Positions 61,476-64,000 of a stretch of 64,000 nt of DNA are shown here, in pieces (within the stretch, counting starts at the first letter, position 1; every line of letters starts with the position of its first letter). This DNA is from an uncultured Paracoccus sp. (lineage in GTDB: Bacteria > Pseudomonadota > Alphaproteobacteria > Rhodobacterales > Rhodobacteraceae). A program made the position numbers and the translations under genes. The stretch spans positions 310,001 through 374,000 of the forward strand of contig NZ_CANKWH010000001.1 in NCBI RefSeq assembly GCF_947487305.1, written 5' to 3'. Under the pieces are notes generated by a model that was not told where the DNA came from, did no database searches, and saw only the letters and a list, made by a program, of their open reading frames with translations.

Positions 61476-62441
61476 CTATCGGTCGATCACGAGGGACTTG
61501 CCCTCGAACCGCGACACGCATGGCATGATCTTCTTGCCGCACGTCTTCTGGTCATCGGTCAGCCAGTGATCGCGGTGGATGAAATGGCCCTCGTGGCGGA
61601 CCACGTCGGTTTCGCATTGCCCGCAGGCACCGCCCCGGCACAGGTAGGGCGCATCGACCCCGGCGGCTTCCAGCGCCTCGAGCATGCTTTGATGTTCGCC
61701 GACGGTGATGACCCGGCCGGTGCTGGCCAGCGTCACCTCGAAGGGCTTGCCCGATTGCGGGGCGAGGAATTCCTCGTAATGGACCGCCTCGGCCGGCCAG
61801 CCGTGATCCGTAGCCGTGCGGATCACCCAGTCGATCATGCCCTTGGGACCGCAGACGTAAAGATGCGTGCCAAGCGGCTGGCCATCCAGCAACCGGGCCA
61901 GGTCGATCACCTGAGACTGGTCGTCGTGGTAGACATGCACATTGGCCGGGAAACGCCCGGCCAGTTCCCCGGCATAGGACCCCAGCGCCGCGGTGCGGAC
62001 AGAATAGTGCAGCTCGAACCGGCCACCCGTCGCGGACAACTGCTTGATCTGGGCGAGGAAGGGCGTGATGCCGATCCCGCCGGCGATCATCAGGTGCTTT
62101 TTCGCCCGCAGGTCCAGCGCGAAGAGGTTCACCGGATAGCTGAGCACCATGCGATCGCCGATCCTGACCTGCCGGTGCATGTAGAGCGAGCCGCCCCGCC
62201 CGGCCTCGTCGCGCCGGACCGAGATGGTGAAGGCGCGGCGGTCGCGCGGGTCGGACATCAGCGAATAGGGGTTCAGCCGGGTCACGTCGCCGTCGCGCAT
62301 CTCGACCACTGTATGCGCACCGCCGGAAAAGGTCGGCATTTCGCCGCCATCGCTGCGCTCGAAGCGGAAGCGTTTCACCAGCTCGTTGACCTCGACCACG
62401 TCGGTCACGGTCACGTCGATCTTACGGGTTCCCGCGCTCAT
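61476..62441 (-). CDS. dmmB: Dimethylamine monooxygenase reductase subunit (2Fe-2S, NAD(P)H)
   Basis: A 321-residue reductase of the phthalate-dioxygenase-reductase type. An FMN/FAD-binding barrel comes first (RLNPYSLMSDPRD, about 90-102), then an NAD(P) domain (IAGGIGITPFLAQIK, CGPKGMIDWV), and a C-terminal plant-type ferredoxin domain with the cluster CRGGACGQC plus a later CGKKIMPC. The start at 62441 overlaps the dmmA stop (ATGA). It supplies electrons to the heme subunit. Length fits the 36-kDa subunit. Confidence 0.9.
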   Translation of the reverse strand: MSAGTRKIDVTVTDVVEVNELVKRFRFERSDGGEMPTFSGGAHTVVEMRDGDVTRLNPYSLMSDPRDRRAFTISVRRDEAGRGGSLYMHRQVRIGDRMVLSYPVNLFALDLRAKKHLMIAGGIGITPFLAQIKQLSATGGRFELHYSVRTAALGSYAGELAGRFPANVHVYHDDQSQVIDLARLLDGQPLGTHLYVCGPKGMIDWVIRTATDHGWPAEAVHYEEFLAPQSGKPFEVTLASTGRVITVGEHQSMLEALEAAGVDAPYLCRGGACGQCETDVVRHEGHFIHRDHWLTDDQKTCGKKIMPCVSRFEGKSLVIDR

Positions 62442-63046
62442 GAATAAAGCTCCTTCGACGGGGGAACGTCGCCGGGATCCTCGGCATCGATGCAGACCCC
62501 CTGGAAGGCCGCCATGCGGCGGGAATAATGGTCGCGCACGAACAGGTTCAGCCCGCAATGGGCGCAGACGAAAGGATCGGTGGTCACGTCCTCGGTGATG
62601 CCCTTGCAATGGACGCATTGCATCCGCCGCGCGACCGAGCCTCGATGCTCGGTCTGGATGGCACCGGCGGGGATGCCGGCCTCTATCGCCTCGCGCATCG
62701 CCTGCCCCATCAGCCCCTCCGTCCCTGCCAGATAGACCTGCAGGCCCATATGGGCATCGCTGAGCGCCTTCCTCAGGCGCGGCTCGGCGGCGGGATAGCT
62801 GGGCCCGATGTAAAGCTGCGCCGGTGACAGCGTCTCGAGCCGCCGGGCATAGGTCGCGCCGGTGGTCTTGGGCAGGTAGATGACATGGGCCCGCTCCATC
62901 AGCCCCGGTGCCGCGGCCGCCAGATCCAGCAGCGCCTCGGCCCCCTCGGCATCGGCGACCATCAGATGCGCCGAGCCGGGCCGGGCCGTCAGCCTGCCAT
63001 AGACCGGCCGGCTGGCGATGGATTTCGGGAACTGGAATCTCGTCAT
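62438..63046 (-). CDS. dmmA: Dimethylamine monooxygenase small subunit (DmmA-like)
   Basis: A 202-residue protein: an alpha/beta N-terminal domain (about 1-130) with no recognised catalytic motif, and a C-terminal rubredoxin/zinc-ribbon-like motif CVHC-x15-CAHCG (about 145-168). This layout matches the DmmA-type subunit of the DMA monooxygenase complex. Overlaps dmmB by four bases and starts 74 bp after the dmmD stop. The zinc ribbon suggests an electron-transfer or structural role. Confidence 0.84.
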   Translation of the reverse strand: MTRFQFPKSIASRPVYGRLTARPGSAHLMVADAEGAEALLDLAAAAPGLMERAHVIYLPKTTGATYARRLETLSPAQLYIGPSYPAAEPRLRKALSDAHMGLQVYLAGTEGLMGQAMREAIEAGIPAGAIQTEHRGSVARRMQCVHCKGITEDVTTDPFVCAHCGLNLFVRDHYSRRMAAFQGVCIDAEDPGDVPPSKELYS

Positions 63047-63120
63047 TTCCCCGGTGGTCCTTTCGCGTCTTGCAGGTTCGGGACGGGATGCAGACCGTCA
63101 CCGGCCCGCATCCCCGCAGT

Positions 63121-64000
63121 TCAGCCCTTGGCGGTGCGGCGCTTTTTCTCGACATCGTAGAAGGGCATGGAGTGGGTGGTCGCGGCGATGTCGCCATGGG
63201 TGCCGCAGCGCACGGTCAGTTTGGTGCCGTCATTGGCGCAATCGACCGGCAGCCGGGCGATGGCGATGTTGTGCTTGTTCAGGGGCGAATACATCGCCTG
63301 CGTCACCACGCCCACCTGCTGATCACCGCGATAGATCGGCGCGCCATTTCCCGGCACGTTGGTTCCCTCGAGCACAAGCCCCCAGATCTTGAACCGCTCG
63401 CGGCCCTTCAGCCGGTAATGTTCCTCCGCCCCGCGGAAGCCGGTCTTGCCGGGCGAGACGGTGAAGTCGAGACCTAGTTCCCACAGCGTATCGCCGGGGC
63501 CTTCGTCGTCGAACGGATACATCTCGGAATTGTCATAGGGGAAGAACAGCAGATAGCTTTCGGTTCGCAGCAGATCCAGCGTGGTGAAGCGGCAGGGGAT
63601 GATCCCCATTGACGCGCCCTCGTCCAGAATACGGTCCCAGATCGCCGGCGCGTCCTGACCCCGGCAGAAGATCTCGTATCCGCGCTCGCCGGTATAGCCG
63701 GTGCGCGAGATCATCACCGGCAGGCCGAACAGCGAGGTCTGCATATGGCTGAAATAGTTCAGGTTGCGGATGCCCTCGACATGCTGTTGTAGATAATCGA
63801 CGGCCAGCGGCCCCTGCAGCGACAGGTCGTGCAGGTTGTCGTCGAAGCGGATCGAGACATCGCGCCCGGTCGCCGCCATGGTCAGCTGCTCATGGGCCCC
63901 GCCCGAGCCATGCACCACCATCCAGGCATTCGGGCCGGTGCGGTAGATGACGCAATCATCCACGAACTTGCCGGCATCGTTCAGCATGGCGGCATAGACC
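63121..64000 (-). CDS. dmmD: DmmD: GcvT-like tetrahydrofolate-binding subunit, partial
   Basis: The C-terminal 292 residues of a GcvT/DMGDH-type THF-dependent protein; the frame is open to the right edge, so its start is outside the window. Visible blocks: MLNDAGKFVDDCVIYR, RFDDNLHDLSLQGPLAVDYLQ, MISRTGYTGERGYEIFCRGQDA, the family's LRTESYLLFFPYDN, and a C-terminal GCxxx...GVVTQAMYSPL domain. As the first gene of the dmm run it should trap the formaldehyde released from dimethylamine as methylene-THF. Confidence 0.88.
   Translation of the reverse strand, partial: VYAAMLNDAGKFVDDCVIYRTGPNAWMVVHGSGGAHEQLTMAATGRDVSIRFDDNLHDLSLQGPLAVDYLQQHVEGIRNLNYFSHMQTSLFGLPVMISRTGYTGERGYEIFCRGQDAPAIWDRILDEGASMGIIPCRFTTLDLLRTESYLLFFPYDNSEMYPFDDEGPGDTLWELGLDFTVSPGKTGFRGAEEHYRLKGRERFKIWGLVLEGTNVPGNGAPIYRGDQQVGVVTQAMYSPLNKHNIAIARLPVDCANDGTKLTVRCGTHGDIAATTHSMPFYDVEKKRRTAKG

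Noticed and set aside
1..64000. CRISPR arrays, rRNA, tRNA genes, riboswitches
   Set aside because: No regularly spaced repeats, no cloverleaf or rRNA-like segments and no recognisable riboswitch cores were seen in the short intergenic gaps.

Overview
This window is GC-rich alphaproteobacterial chromosome, most likely from a Paracoccus-like member of the Rhodobacteraceae. The clues are the high GC content, a stand-alone HdaA, a short ProS without the editing insertion, DUF2842 and DUF2937 proteins, and a roseobacter-style set of methylated-amine genes (tmm, tdm, dmmDABC). I see no rRNA, tRNA, CRISPR array, transposase or phage gene.

Positions 1-14,700 hold housekeeping genes: the 5' part of ATP sulfurylase, purM-purN, a DsbA-like thioredoxin-fold protein, a PLP aminotransferase and a cell-wall amidase, thiamine pyrophosphokinase, a DUF2842 protein, purA, zapA with a coiled-coil partner, a BCCT betaine/choline-type transporter, a TrkA/TrkH potassium uptake pair, and hisB-hisH. 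An AT-rich KAP-family NTPase gene (14.8-16.15 kb) sits between hisH and the ppx-ppk-hdaA-permease block. A second anomalous gene, a membrane-anchored pentapeptide-repeat protein (22.0-23.7 kb), sits between that block and proS.

Positions 25.9-31.6 kb encode a complete branched-chain amino acid type (Liv) ABC transporter with a small secreted protein embedded in the operon. Positions 31.6-38.0 kb hold a J-domain protein, bolA, glpX, recJ, a UPF0173 metal-dependent hydrolase and an aminopeptidase P.

From 38 kb to the right edge the region is devoted to methylated amines and the one-carbon units they release. Tmm oxidises trimethylamine to TMAO. Tdm demethylates TMAO to dimethylamine plus formaldehyde. 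DmmDABC (dmmD runs off the window) demethylates dimethylamine to methylamine. A four-subunit sarcosine-oxidase-like enzyme, probably N-methylglutamate dehydrogenase, would release the last methyl group. FolD and PurU carry methylene-tetrahydrofolate to formate. GntR, LysR, GlxA/AraC and XRE-cupin regulators are interspersed, together with two APC permeases and a periplasmic-binding-protein homologue without a visible signal peptide. The six-gene run 46.67-49.94 kb (three tiny membrane proteins, an APC permease, two further unknown membrane proteins) is the best candidate here for an undescribed system. Its position suggests uptake or handling of methylated amines. The genes for N-methylglutamate synthase, gamma-glutamylmethylamide synthetase and the TMAO ABC transporter are not in the window.
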